In this document: piece by piece, positions 46,807 through 55,501 of the stretch | How the letters are laid out: each line of letters starts with the position of its first letter | Position numbering within the stretch: position 1 is the stretch's first letter | Notes under the pieces: model-generated | Seen by the model: only the letters and a program-made list of their open reading frames with translations | What the model was told of the DNA's origin: nothing | Database searches by the model: none | NCBI RefSeq assembly: GCF_008761635.1 | Contig: NZ_CP044344.1 | Location: 3,658,001-3,722,000 of the forward strand | From: Nocardioides cynanchi | GTDB lineage: Bacteria > Actinomycetota > Actinomycetes > Propionibacteriales > Nocardioidaceae | Reading direction: 5' to 3' | Length of the DNA stretch: 64,000 bases | Position numbers and translations under genes: made by a program

Positions 46807-49584
46807 TCAGTCGTGGAGCAGCCCGGCCGGGGCGAGATGGCCGAGGCGCACCAGGGGAACGACGAGCGCGACGACCGCGGCGAGCCTCCCGGCCGAGGCG
46901 GCCAGCCCGGCGGCGCGCCCGAGGATCAGCACGTCGGCGTGGAGCAGGACACCCGTGGCGGTGACCCCGAGGAGCGCGCCGGCGACGGCGCCGACCGCCG
47001 CGATCACCAGCGCCTCGGTGGCGAACAGGCGTTGGACGTGATGCTCGGTCCAGCCGGTGGCGCGCAGGGTGCCGATCTCGGCTCGTCGCTCGGAGATGTT
47101 GAGGTAGGCCACGTCGGCGATGGTGAACGCGCCGAGCCCCAGCACGAGGGCGACCGCGAGCAGGTCGACCCCGCGGACCTGGATCGCGACCACGTTGCCC
47201 AGCAGGGTGCCGACGACGTGTTGGGAGAACTCCTGCTGGATCGCCAGCAGCCCGGCCAGCGCCGCCACCCCGATGAACAGGCTGGCCGCCGCCAGCAGGC
47301 TCCGACCCGGGGTCCGGCTCACCCCCACGAGCCCGAGCCGGGTCACCGAGGTGACCGCCAGCGCCCGGCGCGGCGCTCGCACGGCGGGCTGGATCGCCTG
47401 CATCGGGACCGCCCGGCTCGCCCTCCGCGTGGGCGCCAGCCCGGCCACGCCGGCCAGGAGCACGGCGACCGGGGTGATCAGCAGCAGCTGCTGCCAGGCC
47501 ACGTGCAGGTCGAAGATCCCCACCAGCGCCATGGCGATCGCGGTCCCGACCAGTCCCGCGACGAGGCCGGTGACCAGCAGCTCGATCTCGAGCAGCCAGA
47601 AGATCCGCCGGCTCGACCAGCCCAGACAGGACAGGATGCCCAGCTCCGCGGTCCGGGACCGCACGGCCGCGGTCACGGCGTTCAGCAGGAACAACGCACA
47701 CACCAGCAGCACCAGCCCGAACAGGAGCAGGCTCTTGGTGTCGATCGCGCTGAGCAGCTGGACCGCGACACCCTTCTTCACCCATCCCTCCCGCAACGTC
47801 ATCGCTGGCCGGCCGGCGTTCCCGGCGGGCAGGTCGATCAGCTGCGGTGTGGGTGAGGTGCCGATGGTGATGTCGACGTCCAGGCCGGTACGACGTGCGA
47901 TCTGCTCGGCGACCAGCCGCACCCGCTCCCGGCTCGCGTCGTCGGCACCCGTCACCCCGGCCACCCGCACCCGGATCACGCTGATCGGCGCCTTCCACGC
48001 GGTGGGGTATCCGCGCATCTCACCGTTCGTCAGCGGGGTGAAGGCCTGCGAGTCGTAGAACGCCGGGAGCGAGCGCAGGTTGGTGAGCAGGAGCGGAGGC
48101 TGCTGGAGGTAGCCGGCCAGGTTGTTGTTCGGAAGGAGTGACTGCCCGTGGAGGAGCCGGGCCGCCCGTGGGTCGGCAGGCGCGGCCGCCGGCGGGTAGT
48201 AGGTCGTCAGCGGAACCTGGGACAGCTTCGAGAACCCCTCGATCCGGTGCGGGTCGAACTGCCCCACGACCTGGGGCTCCGGGGCGTAGTAGACATTTCC
48301 GGGAGAGATCTGGTTGCTGGCCTCGGCGACGATCAGCTTCCGGAAGCCGATGTCTCCGGCCTCGGGGGGCGCGAAGAAGCCGCTGGTGCTGTCCGTCCAC
48401 GTGAAGCGGTTGTTGGTGCGAGGCCTGGGTTGGAGATGCCCGTCGGCGCCCCGCCGGTAGTCGACCTGCCCGGCGCTCCAGTACTGCGCGGAGTACTGAA
48501 CGCTCTTGCTGCGGCTGTAGGTCCGGAGCAGCTGTCGGTAGACCTGGTTCCCGGGATGGCGGGTCCGGTGGACGACGTGGAACGGCAGATGGGTGACCCA
48601 ACGTGGTCCGTCCTTGGCGGCCAGCCGACCGGGCAGCTGGTCGTCCGGGATCCCGGTGTCGACTGTCGAGACCACCGTGGTCATGTGCTCGTCGCTGGTG
48701 AGGCGGCCGCTCATGAGCATGGGGACCTGGCGGTACGTCAAGGACGTCCTTCCTCCGTTTCCGTGGACCACCGTGTGCGTGATGTGGTCGCGCTCGGTGA
48801 GGTAACGCCCGGACGTGACCGCCTGCTTGAGGCCCACCAGCTCCGCCTCGGCCTTGGGGTCTACGGCCGCGATCATCAGCGGCATCTGGTAGAGGTAGTT
48901 GCTCCCGATCTGCCCCGGCTTGAGTCCGTAGTTCTGCGCGAGTCTCCCCGGCCTGGTGGTCGAGAACGGAATGAGGTTCGGGGGGTTCTGGAACGCCGAC
49001 GTCCGGTTGGTGTCCAGGGTGTCGAACGCTGACGTGACCTGGATCTGGTGCCCGGTCACGGGATCCCGCAGGGCCTGCCCGTGATGGAGGGGTTCCTTTG
49101 TGACGAAGAAGTACCGGGTGGCGTCGTGGGTGTGTGTCAGGCCGCGGTCGCTGGTCCATCGGAAGTCGACCCGGAGCAGCTGCTGGCTCCTCGTCGGATC
49201 GACGTACTTGTTGATCGCGTAGCGGAGGTTCACGACCGGCAGGGTGTAGCCGACCATCGCGATCGGGGCGGCGACCTGGACCCCCGACAGCTGCTTGATC
49301 AGGTGGTACTGCTGCATGGTGATGCCGCCGAAGATGCCCGACAGGTAGTTCTCCTGCACGAGCCGGTCGGAGCGCTCGAGCGGCGTGATCGAGTGTGGCG
49401 GACGGACCAGGATGTCGTAGGCCGACCGGAAGTTGGCCGTCACCTTGCCCTTCACCTCGAGCCGGGAGCTCGCCACCGCCGAGGTCAGCAGGGAGAACGA
49501 GACCGCGGCGACGACGATCGCGGCCACCACGGCCAGGCTCCGCCCGCGCCGGCGGGCGACCTGGGACCACACGATGTGCAGCAC
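46807..49584 (-). CDS. ABC transporter permease, FtsX/MacB type
   Basis: 925 residues. One N-terminal helix (SLAVVAAIVVAAVSFSLLTS), a very large outer domain (about 45-620), then two FtsX blocks of three helices each (LLLFGLVLLVCALFLLNAVT..., and ALVLGLGAFTIADVAYLNIS with ERRAEIGTLRATGW). MacB-like permeases move lipoproteins, peptides or work as mechanotransmitters. GTG at 49584 is chosen because GGAGGAGG stands four bases upstream; ATG at 49614 lacks this. Its ATPase is encoded divergently next door. Confidence 0.88.
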   Translation of the reverse strand: MLHIVWSQVARRRGRSLAVVAAIVVAAVSFSLLTSAVASSRLEVKGKVTANFRSAYDILVRPPHSITPLERSDRLVQENYLSGIFGGITMQQYHLIKQLSGVQVAAPIAMVGYTLPVVNLRYAINKYVDPTRSQQLLRVDFRWTSDRGLTHTHDATRYFFVTKEPLHHGQALRDPVTGHQIQVTSAFDTLDTNRTSAFQNPPNLIPFSTTRPGRLAQNYGLKPGQIGSNYLYQMPLMIAAVDPKAEAELVGLKQAVTSGRYLTERDHITHTVVHGNGGRTSLTYRQVPMLMSGRLTSDEHMTTVVSTVDTGIPDDQLPGRLAAKDGPRWVTHLPFHVVHRTRHPGNQVYRQLLRTYSRSKSVQYSAQYWSAGQVDYRRGADGHLQPRPRTNNRFTWTDSTSGFFAPPEAGDIGFRKLIVAEASNQISPGNVYYAPEPQVVGQFDPHRIEGFSKLSQVPLTTYYPPAAAPADPRAARLLHGQSLLPNNNLAGYLQQPPLLLTNLRSLPAFYDSQAFTPLTNGEMRGYPTAWKAPISVIRVRVAGVTGADDASRERVRLVAEQIARRTGLDVDITIGTSPTPQLIDLPAGNAGRPAMTLREGWVKKGVAVQLLSAIDTKSLLLFGLVLLVCALFLLNAVTAAVRSRTAELGILSCLGWSSRRIFWLLEIELLVTGLVAGLVGTAIAMALVGIFDLHVAWQQLLLITPVAVLLAGVAGLAPTRRASRAVPMQAIQPAVRAPRRALAVTSVTRLGLVGVSRTPGRSLLAAASLFIGVAALAGLLAIQQEFSQHVVGTLLGNVVAIQVRGVDLLAVALVLGLGAFTIADVAYLNISERRAEIGTLRATGWTEHHVQRLFATEALVIAAVGAVAGALLGVTATGVLLHADVLILGRAAGLAASAGRLAAVVALVVPLVRLGHLAPAGLLHD

Positions 49585-49718
49585 GGCGCCTCCTCCGAGC
49601 GAGCGTCCTTGCATTGTCACCCCGTCGCGGGCCACGTCGAGTCACGGACGGGTAACGGTCTCGCGGCCGATGACGGCGGGCGATTGTCGGATCGCCGGGC
49701 CAGGCGCACACTGCTGGA

Positions 49719-50417
49719 GTGACCGTCAGCGAGGCTCGGGAGCGCACCGGGCGAGCGATCAGAGTCGAGTCCTGCTCCCGGACCTACCTGACGCCGGGAG
49801 GTGTCCCGATCCAGGCGCTGGCCGACGTCAGCGTGGATTTCCCGGCCGGCTCGGTCACCGCCCTCTGCGGACCCTCCGGCTCGGGCAAGTCGACGCTGCT
49901 GCATCTGGTCGGTGGCATGGACCGTCCCGACAGCGGCTCGATCTTTGCCGACGACGATGACCTGACCGGCTTCAGCACCAAGGAGCTGGTGGAGTACCGC
50001 CGCACCGTCGGTTTCGTCTTCCAGACCTTCGCCCTGCTTCCTGCCCTGACCGCCCGTGACAACGTGATGCTGCCGGTGCTGCCCTACCGCTCCGGCAAGC
50101 AGGACCACGACCACGCCCGCGAGCTGCTCGCCGAGGTCGGCCTCGAGGGCCGCGAGGATGCCGTCCCGTCCCAGCTCTCCGGCGGCCAGCGGCAGCGCGT
50201 CGCGATCGCGCGGGCCCTGATGGGGCACCCCCGGCTGATCGTGGCCGACGAGCCCACCGGCAACCTCGACTCCACCACTGGTGGGGACATCGTCGACCTG
50301 CTCTTCTCGTTGCGTGACAGTCGAGGGATCACGATCATCATCGGCACCCACGACGAGAGCCTGGCCGCCGGCTGCGACACCACGATCCGGCTCAAGGACG
50401 GCCACCCCCAGACCTGA
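49719..50417 (+). CDS. ABC transporter ATP-binding protein (LolD/MacB type)
   Basis: 232 residues. Walker A GPSGSGKSTLLHL, Q-loop VFQTFALLPALT, signature LSGGQRQRVAIARALM, Walker B LIVADEPTGNLDSTT and H-loop IIGTHDES are all intact. It is the probable partner of the divergent FtsX permease. The GTG start at 49719 follows CTGCTGGA. Confidence 0.93.
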   Translation: MTVSEARERTGRAIRVESCSRTYLTPGGVPIQALADVSVDFPAGSVTALCGPSGSGKSTLLHLVGGMDRPDSGSIFADDDDLTGFSTKELVEYRRTVGFVFQTFALLPALTARDNVMLPVLPYRSGKQDHDHARELLAEVGLEGREDAVPSQLSGGQRQRVAIARALMGHPRLIVADEPTGNLDSTTGGDIVDLLFSLRDSRGITIIIGTHDESLAAGCDTTIRLKDGHPQT

Positions 50418-50441
50418 CCGAGCAGGCGTAGGGTCGCGCCC

Positions 50442-50663
50442 ATGAGCGAGGCCGGCGCGTGGGTGAGGGAGCGGAAGCCGCAGTTTCTCGCCCTGCTCGT
50501 CGGCGCCGTGCTCGGCACGGTCCTGTGGTTCGCGTTGAGCCCCTACCTGAGCCACGACCAGGAACACGCCCTCAGCTGGCTGCTGCTGGGTGGCAACTTC
50601 GTTCTCCTGTGGCTGATGCTGCGGGTGCAGCGGACCCGTCGGGGACGACGCGGATCACCGTGA
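50442..50663 (+). CDS. Small two-helix membrane protein
   Basis: 73 residues: helix 1 FLALLVGAVLGTVLWFAL, helix 2 LSWLLLGGNFVLLWLMLRV, basic tail RTRRGRRG. No family recognised. It follows the ABC ATPase by 24 bases and may be in its operon. Confidence 0.6.
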   Translation: MSEAGAWVRERKPQFLALLVGAVLGTVLWFALSPYLSHDQEHALSWLLLGGNFVLLWLMLRVQRTRRGRRGSP

Positions 50664-50721
50664 GCGAGTCGGTCGTGGACCAGCACGACGGGTGGGCTCG
50701 GCGCTTCGTGAGGAGCTCTGC

Positions 50722-51312
50722 TCAGGTACTGCTCAGTCGGCGTCGCACCACGCGACGGCGCAGGGTGGGCGAGGCCACCACCTCGTAGCCGGCCTCGAGG
50801 AAGACCTGTAACAGCCCCACCGACGCCTCGTCCCAGATCACCGACTTCCCTGGCGGCGGCTCGATCGGATAGCCCTCCAGGACCGCGGCGCCGACCTGCT
50901 CGCCGTAGTCGACCGTGGCCGCGGCGAGCTCGTAGGTCAGCCCCGACTGGCGCCATCCCTTGCGTACGACGAAACAGGTGACCGACCAGACCCCCTCCAG
51001 GTCAGGGTCCATCCGCATCCACGGTTGCTTCCGGCTCCACAGCCGCGGGTAGTTCTCACGCGTCTCGACCGCCACCCAGCCGGCGGCCTCGCCGTCGACG
51101 TACCCGATCAACCCGGACGTCGGCCCAGCGGTGCCGCAGGCGGTCTGCTCGAGCAACGCGGCATCTCGTTCCTCCTGGGTGGTGTCTCGCCAGATCCATC
51201 CGGGCACCTTCAGGGCCTGGCACCGACATCTGCGGGCGCCTCCTGTGGCGAACACCGTCTCGACGTCCTCGGATCGTGCTCGGTTGGCCGGAAGCCAGGT
51301 GAAGTCAGACAT
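50722..51312 (-). CDS. GNAT family acetyltransferase
   Basis: 196 residues. A Cys/Arg-rich start (GGARRCRCQALKVPGWIWRD) typical of one GNAT subgroup is followed by GLIGYVDGEAAGWVAVETRE, VTCFVVRKGWRQSGLTYELA (acetyl-CoA loop variant) and FLEAGYEVV at the end. Substrate unknown. Confidence 0.8.
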   Translation of the reverse strand: MSDFTWLPANRARSEDVETVFATGGARRCRCQALKVPGWIWRDTTQEERDAALLEQTACGTAGPTSGLIGYVDGEAAGWVAVETRENYPRLWSRKQPWMRMDPDLEGVWSVTCFVVRKGWRQSGLTYELAAATVDYGEQVGAAVLEGYPIEPPPGKSVIWDEASVGLLQVFLEAGYEVVASPTLRRRVVRRRLSST

Positions 51313-51409
51313 GCTGCGAGCCTAAGAACCGGACCGGGGATTCTGAAGCCATCCGCGCGCGGGCCACCTGGAAGAGGTGAGACCAGCGGAGCACTGTGCG
51401 GCGCCCCAC

Positions 51410-51772
51410 CTAGCCCTCGCCGGCCTGCCGTGGGACTTGAAAGGTGTGCACCTCGTGGGGCCACAGGCAGGCTGTCGCGACTTTGGCGGCCCACATGCGA
51501 GCCGCCTCCTCGTCGGGCACGTCGATGATCGTGAACCCTCCGAGGTGCTCCTTGGTCTCGGTGTAGGGGCCATCGGTGAAGATCGGACTGCCGCTGGTGG
51601 CGTCCACGCTGAACACCGGCGCGGAGTTGTCCAACCCTCCGAGGAAGACGTAGACACCGGCAGCCTTCATCTCCGCTCGCAGCTCTTTCACTGCCTGCGA
51701 CATCTCCTCCATCCGCTCCTCCGAGTAGTCGGGGACCCACTCTTCGTTGGCGGTGATGAGGTACTCGGTCAT
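51410..51772 (-). CDS. YciI-like (YCII/DGPF) domain protein
   Basis: 120 residues. FTDGPYTETKEHLGGFTIID carries the DGPF-type signature. It resembles proteins linked to ECF sigma factors, but none lies beside it here. AAGGAG precedes ATG at 51772 with a good spacing. Function unknown. Confidence 0.85.
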   Translation of the reverse strand: MTEYLITANEEWVPDYSEERMEEMSQAVKELRAEMKAAGVYVFLGGLDNSAPVFSVDATSGSPIFTDGPYTETKEHLGGFTIIDVPDEEAARMWAAKVATACLWPHEVHTFQVPRQAGEG

Positions 51773-51956
51773 GTTCGGCTCCTTCGTCGAGGCGGCGGTC
51801 CTTGGCCCACCATCTACTCTCCCCACGAACGGTTCAGGCGAGATTCGACACCAAGCATCTGACACCCACTCACCAGCGAACTCCGTGCCGAGCCGGACAG
51901 CGGCATGCGCGGGCATTTTGAGCCCAACCGGATCCCAGTTTCGTAGGGTGGCGATC

Positions 51957-52286
51957 ATGGACGCGACGGAAGCTTCCGACGAGGCGTTGCAGAAGATGCT
52001 GGTCGAGATGGCTCGTGCCATGGAGCGTGGCCCTCTTCATCGCATGGTCCTCAACGGGTGTCGCGTGCTTCGCTACCTTGCGGACTCTTCGGTCGTGACC
52101 AGGGAGGAAGCAGGAAGGTGGGCTCTCGGGCACTGGCGCTCGTCTGACCATGACCTCATCGAGGCGGCACTCGCACGCGAGACAGGAGCTGACAAGAAGG
52201 CGGCCATGGATCTCTCGGCTGCCTACTTCTTCGGGTTCCGTGTGGAGGTGATCGCCAAGGAAGGGGTCGACCCGGAGGACCAGTGA
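51957..52286 (+). CDS. Hypothetical protein, 109 aa
   Basis: Soluble, mostly helical, starting MDATEASDEALQKMLVEMAR. No domain recognised. Codon use is less GC-biased than neighbours (for example GAAGCTTCC and TTCTTCGGG with many T-ending codons), which suggests acquired DNA. It marks the start of a gene-poor accessory stretch. ATG at 51957 follows TAGGGTGGCGATC. Confidence 0.6.
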   Translation: MDATEASDEALQKMLVEMARAMERGPLHRMVLNGCRVLRYLADSSVVTREEAGRWALGHWRSSDHDLIEAALARETGADKKAAMDLSAAYFFGFRVEVIAKEGVDPEDQ

Positions 52287-52314
52287 GTCGACCGTTCATC
52301 GGCATGAGAGGGCG
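52287..52314 (+). repeat. Dispersed palindromic motif, copy 1
   Basis: GTCGACCG then TTCATCGGCATGAG then AGGGCG, directly after the stop of the preceding gene. 26 of 28 bases match copy 5. The core TTCAT-CGGC-ATGAG can pair. Confidence 0.65.
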
Positions 52315-52508
52315 TTTGCCGGGGGTGTGGCGAAGCCCGCTGGAGTTCGGGGGTCTCTCTCGTGGTCGCCCCCCGCACAGTCGGCGAGGGGGGCTGGGGC
52401 CCGGGTGAGTCCCCGGCGGCATCCCGGGCTCTTGGTCGGGGACCCTGGCCCTCAGTGATGGCTCGGCACCAGATCCGGTGGGTTGAGGCTTGCGATGCGC
52501 GTGCGCCG

Positions 52509-52600
52509 GCGGCCGCCAACCCGGCTTGCGGGCTGGCGGCCGCCTCGCCGCCGTGAAGGAACGAGGACCGGGGGATCCACTTCACGGGCGGTACTGCGGG
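52509..52600. repeat. Structured repeat element, copy A
   Basis: Shares with copy B, in order: GCGGCCGCCAAC, a 23-base identical core beginning CGGCCGCCTCGCCGCC (52537), CGGGGGAT and CACGGGCGG, at nearly equal spacing. GGCGGCCGCCA and TGGCGGCCGCC (52508-52544) form a strong stem, and CCGTGAAG...CTTCACGG a second one. Confidence 0.6.
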
Positions 52601-52965
52601 ACCGCCCGGTTCGATCCCAGTCGTGGTTCCATGACAGCACATCAGCGCAGCGCGCTTCGGGAGCGAAACGACGTGGGCGTGTCCGCGCCCGCGATCGAAT
52701 GTCGTCATACCGGCGTCCCACAGGGGCTTCACGCCGCTCGCAGGACGAGGCCAGGCTCGGGCATGAGGATGCCCGCCGAGTACGGGTCGTCCCCAGCGGG
52801 CATCCGTCATCCCCCGATGACGGGTGACACCCCGCGGAGCTATGGGACCTCGCCCACGAGACGTCACTTCCGGGCGCGTGGCCCGGCACGGGTAGAGGAA
52901 CACAGCGATACCCGTTCGCGGCACACCCTTAGCGGTATCCAGTGGGCTTGAGTGCACAGGCGTCA

Positions 52966-53060
52966 GCGGCCGCCAACCTCTGGATCCGGCCGACGGCCGC
53001 CTCGCCGCCGTGAAGGGCCAAATCGGGGGATTCCACTCCACGGGCGGACTGTGGGGATCG
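52966..53060. repeat. Structured repeat element, copy B
   Basis: Diverged copy of the element at 52509, 457 bases downstream: identical 23-base core at 52994, same flanking words. The first stem is reduced to GCGGCC/GGCCGC; the second (CCGTGAAG/CTCCACGG) has one mismatch. Confidence 0.6.
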
Positions 53061-53160
53061 CATGCCCAAGTTCGAATCATCACAACACAGAGCGGGGGCC
53101 GTCTGCGCCATCGCAAAGGGTGTGCCCTACTGCCGTCCAGCGCTGTCGCGGAGAGCAACA

Positions 53161-53194
53161 AAGCCCGCTCGAGACTCTGGTCTCCAGCGGGCTT
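53161..53194. terminator. Long hairpin, terminator-like
   Basis: AAGCCCGCT-C-GAGAC-TCTG-GTCTC-C-AGCGGGCTT: two perfect stems split by one C-C mismatch, preceded by CAACAAA and followed by a weak T-stretch. No gene ends here now, so it may be left from a lost gene. Confidence 0.65.
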
Positions 53195-53448
53195 CGCGTC
53201 GACTCGCCAGGAGGAGCCATCACACCGACCACGTTGCGCGCGAAGAGACTGCCGCCCTCCCCCGAAGGTGACAACTCTTGACACAAAGGGCCGCCTGTGG
53301 ACTTCGCTCCGGGCGGATCTTCCACCAATGAAACGAAGCGCACCCGAGATGGTGACGTGGCCGAACGGACCAAGTACCTGGCCCGTTGGCACTAGTTCGC
53401 GCTGCACCGGCCCTCAGGCGTGACGATGCCCGCTGATGAGCGGGTGGA

Positions 53449-53886
53449 TCAGCGCCCGGCTTGTTCGACTGGCGCGAGGGCGGTCAGCGCCGTTCTGACG
53501 CGCTCCAGCACGTAGTACTCAGAGCGTCCCGACAAACGGACTACGGCCCCAAGAGGACCGTCAAACAGGGCGATGTCAAGGCGGATGCTCTCCCGGACCA
53601 AGAGAAAGGCCAGGCCGACGGGGAAAAGGAGGAACACCGGGATGATCGCCCACACGGGAATGCGTCGAAGCACTACCGCGTGTCGCCCAGGGGCAACACC
53701 CAGGTACTGAGTGCCCTCGAGGGACGACAAGGCGACCACCAACGCGGGCTCCCGGGCCTGCGCTGCACCGCCGATCACAAGGTCCTCCGAAACTGTGACG
53801 CGCTTGGTCGTACGCATTCGCCGCACCAGCGCAAAGAGGAGCCCGATCAGCAGCACAAGAACGAGCATCGCAATGGCTGTCTCCAT
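53449..53886 (-). CDS. Hypothetical membrane protein, 145 aa
   Basis: N-terminal helix (AIAMLVLVLLIGLLFALV) with a basic flank, a middle strand-rich part and a second helix (VWAIIPVFLLFPVGLAFLLV). I recognise no family. CCCGCT-GATG-AGCGGG just past its stop could terminate it. Its neighbours are all small orphans. Confidence 0.65.
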   Translation of the reverse strand: METAIAMLVLVLLIGLLFALVRRMRTTKRVTVSEDLVIGGAAQAREPALVVALSSLEGTQYLGVAPGRHAVVLRRIPVWAIIPVFLLFPVGLAFLLVRESIRLDIALFDGPLGAVVRLSGRSEYYVLERVRTALTALAPVEQAGR

Positions 53887-53989
53887 GCAGCACAGGTTAG
53901 AAGTCGTGCGAGATCAGAGTGTGGCGATCGCACCCACTTCATCGTTCGCCATCGGTCGTGTCGACGGCCACCGGCGTCCTCTCCTCGGC

Positions 53990-54279
53990 ATGAAGCGGAC
54001 ACCCGGACAGCGGGGTGTGAGGCGTGGGTGCCGCATCATTCCGCGCCTGGACCCGTCCCTACCCAAAGTCAGGTTGGAACTGTGGAGAGCCAACTCCATC
54101 GTGCTGTTCGATTGGCTGATGACGGAGGACATTGAATCGGTGCCCATCACCCACCGGGCAGAGAAGCAGGTGCTTACCGTCCTGCTGACACGCCTGGAGC
54201 ACGAGACGGAGATCCCGGCGTCACTCAGGCGCAGATCGACGAGGCCCGGGGAGAAGTCGCCCGCGACATGGACTGGTAG
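53990..54279 (+). pseudogene. Small conserved-type hypothetical protein, one frameshift
   Basis: The first frame reads ...LPKVRLELWRANSIVLFDWL and on through TEDIESVPITHRAEKQVLTV to LEHETEIP. One base is then missing in the CCC run near 54213-54216, and the next frame finishes GVTQAQIDEARGEVARDMDW and TAG at 54277. The joined sequence resembles a small conserved actinobacterial protein family of unknown function. The start is uncertain: ATG 53990 or GTG 54017. Confidence 0.6.
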
Positions 54280-54280
54280 C

Positions 54281-54307
54281 GCGACCGCACAGCGACATGA
54301 GAGGGCG
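54281..54307 (+). repeat. Dispersed palindromic motif, copy 2
   Basis: GCGACCGCACAGCG then ACATGAGAGGGCG, two bases after a stop codon. It keeps the ATGAGAGGGCG half of the motif; the left arm has drifted. Confidence 0.45.
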
Positions 54308-54340
54308 TTGGGTTCCAGCCCGGCCGGCACCTGTGGCCGA

Positions 54341-54493
54341 CTACAGGGGCTTCTGGAAGGAAACCTCTGCGCGGGTCTTGCGGATGAGGTCGTAGCCGCA
54401 GACCTCGCAATGGGCCTCCGCTACCTGTTCTCCGCACTCAGGGCAGGCCTTCCGCGACCGACGGAGCTTCGACAACCAACTTGGATGCTTCAT
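54341..54493 (-). CDS. 50-residue zinc-ribbon protein
   Basis: Begins MKHPSWLSKLRRSRKACPEC, then CEVCGYD: two CxxC pairs (CPEC, CEVC) 10-12 residues apart, a basic start and no other domain. GGAGGT lies seven bases before ATG at 54493, a near-perfect ribosome-binding site. It looks like an rpmF-like or free zinc ribbon; binding to nucleic acid or protein is plausible but unproven. Confidence 0.7.
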   Translation of the reverse strand: MKHPSWLSKLRRSRKACPECGEQVAEAHCEVCGYDLIRKTRAEVSFQKPL

Positions 54494-54653
54494 CGCCCGT
54501 CACCTCCTACTGTTGCCACCAGTCCACTCCAGGCGCCGCGTCGGAGCCTAGGGCCTCTGGTCCTGATCCCTTCAGGGACAACAGAGACGCGTTGGACCGG
54601 CGTTCTTATCGACCTCGACACGGCGGATTCGAACAGAACCTGACGCGCACTCA

Positions 54654-54669
54654 CATCGGCGTGAGAGCG
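54654..54669 (+). repeat. Dispersed palindromic motif, copy 3
   Basis: CATCGGCGTGAGAGCG, with CTCAC at 54650 able to pair to GTGAG: a compensated version of the CTCAT/ATGAG stem in copy 5. The 54494-54769 gap holds nothing else I can name. Confidence 0.45.
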
Positions 54670-54769
54670 TGGCGAGGGACGATGGCATGAGGGCCGATCT
54701 CGCCACCCGCTCGTCCGGTTCCTGCCCTGGATGTGCGACGAAGGCTCGAGGTGCCCGTTCGCGTCAGGC

Positions 54770-55387
54770 TCAGCGCATGGCCTGCTTGGCGGCCGCACAC
54801 ACGGTTGCCTTGGTGCAGGAAATGGCCCAGCTGTCCCCGTAGACAGTGATCGGGAGCCCCACGACTTCGGTCTTGACGTGCTGATTCGCCTTCTTGAAGG
54901 CATCTTCTTGGGTTTGTGAGTCGAACCACGACACGATCACTTGCTCGCCGCGGAACGAGCACGTCACCGAATTGGACGCTGCGAAGTTGCGAACCGCCTG
55001 CACATCTGCGCAGCCGAGCTGGTTGGCGACCGCGACCGAGCTGTTCAAGCGGGGATGCTGGTGGAGGTACACCCACACGACGCCGGTGAGAATGATGCCG
55101 ACACATCCCAGCCCCATCCCTGTGGAGGCGAGTCGCCGACCCCTCAAGTCGCCCTCGGAGGCGGCGATGTGCTGCAGAGACTTGCGTCCTACCCAGATGG
55201 CTGGCAGTCCGGTCACGATCCCGAGGACGAGGCTGAGCAGCCCCAGGATCAAGGCGGCCTTGGCTCCCTTGTCGATGTCGTCGGGGGCGCCAACGGCGTC
55301 GGGATCGGTGTCGAGTCCACCGTGCGGCCCCGGCGAGAAGTCGCGGAACACCTCGTTGCCGGAGTTGCCTCCGTAGAACTCGCTCAT
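54770..55387 (-). CDS. DUF4190-type membrane protein with extracytoplasmic tail
   Basis: 205 residues. Acidic cytosolic start, two helices (AALILGLLSLVLGIVTGLPA and MGLGCVGIILTGVVWVYLHQ) with the short loop IWVGRKSLQHIAASEGDLRG, as in DUF4190. The outer ~100 residues carry four cysteines and may bind a ligand. ATG at 55387 starts MSEFYGGNSG. Function unknown. Confidence 0.8.
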   Translation of the reverse strand: MSEFYGGNSGNEVFRDFSPGPHGGLDTDPDAVGAPDDIDKGAKAALILGLLSLVLGIVTGLPAIWVGRKSLQHIAASEGDLRGRRLASTGMGLGCVGIILTGVVWVYLHQHPRLNSSVAVANQLGCADVQAVRNFAASNSVTCSFRGEQVIVSWFDSQTQEDAFKKANQHVKTEVVGLPITVYGDSWAISCTKATVCAAAKQAMR

Positions 55388-55482
55388 GACCACGCTCCCC
55401 GTGACGACCGCGTCTGGCGAGAGTACTCCGGTTACCCGACCAGATGAGGGAGAAGGACCGAGTCGAGCTGCTGGATGCCCTG

Positions 55483-55501
55483 CTCGCGGCATGAGAGTGC
55501 G
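55483..55501 (+). repeat. Dispersed palindromic motif, copy 4
   Basis: CTCGCGGCATGAGAGTGCG. Here the ATG of the motif coincides with the start codon of a possible small gene. Confidence 0.45.

Larger units (their letters stand above)
52315..53448. other. Gene-poor region rich in hairpins
   Basis: No convincing gene in 1.1 kb; the long minus-strand open frame here has no recognisable protein features. It holds a duplicated ~90-bp structured element, ATGCCCGC...GCGGGCAT (52769-52803), CCGTCATC-CCCC-GATGACGG (52804-52823), a terminator-like stem (53161-53194) and CCCGCT-GATG-AGCGGG (53429-53444). Likely remnants of mobile or non-coding elements. Confidence 0.5.

Noticed and set aside
52600..53080. 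tRNA genes, because GGTTCGATCCC (52608) and GTTCGAATC (53070) resemble T-loops
   Set aside because: The flanking bases do not form a 5-bp T-stem, and no acceptor, D or anticodon arms can be built. A similar T-loop word at 63630 also fails.
52223..53407. 394-residue minus-strand open frame across the gene-poor region
   Set aside because: It spans both copies of the structured repeat, has irregular composition and no recognisable domain; better seen as non-coding.
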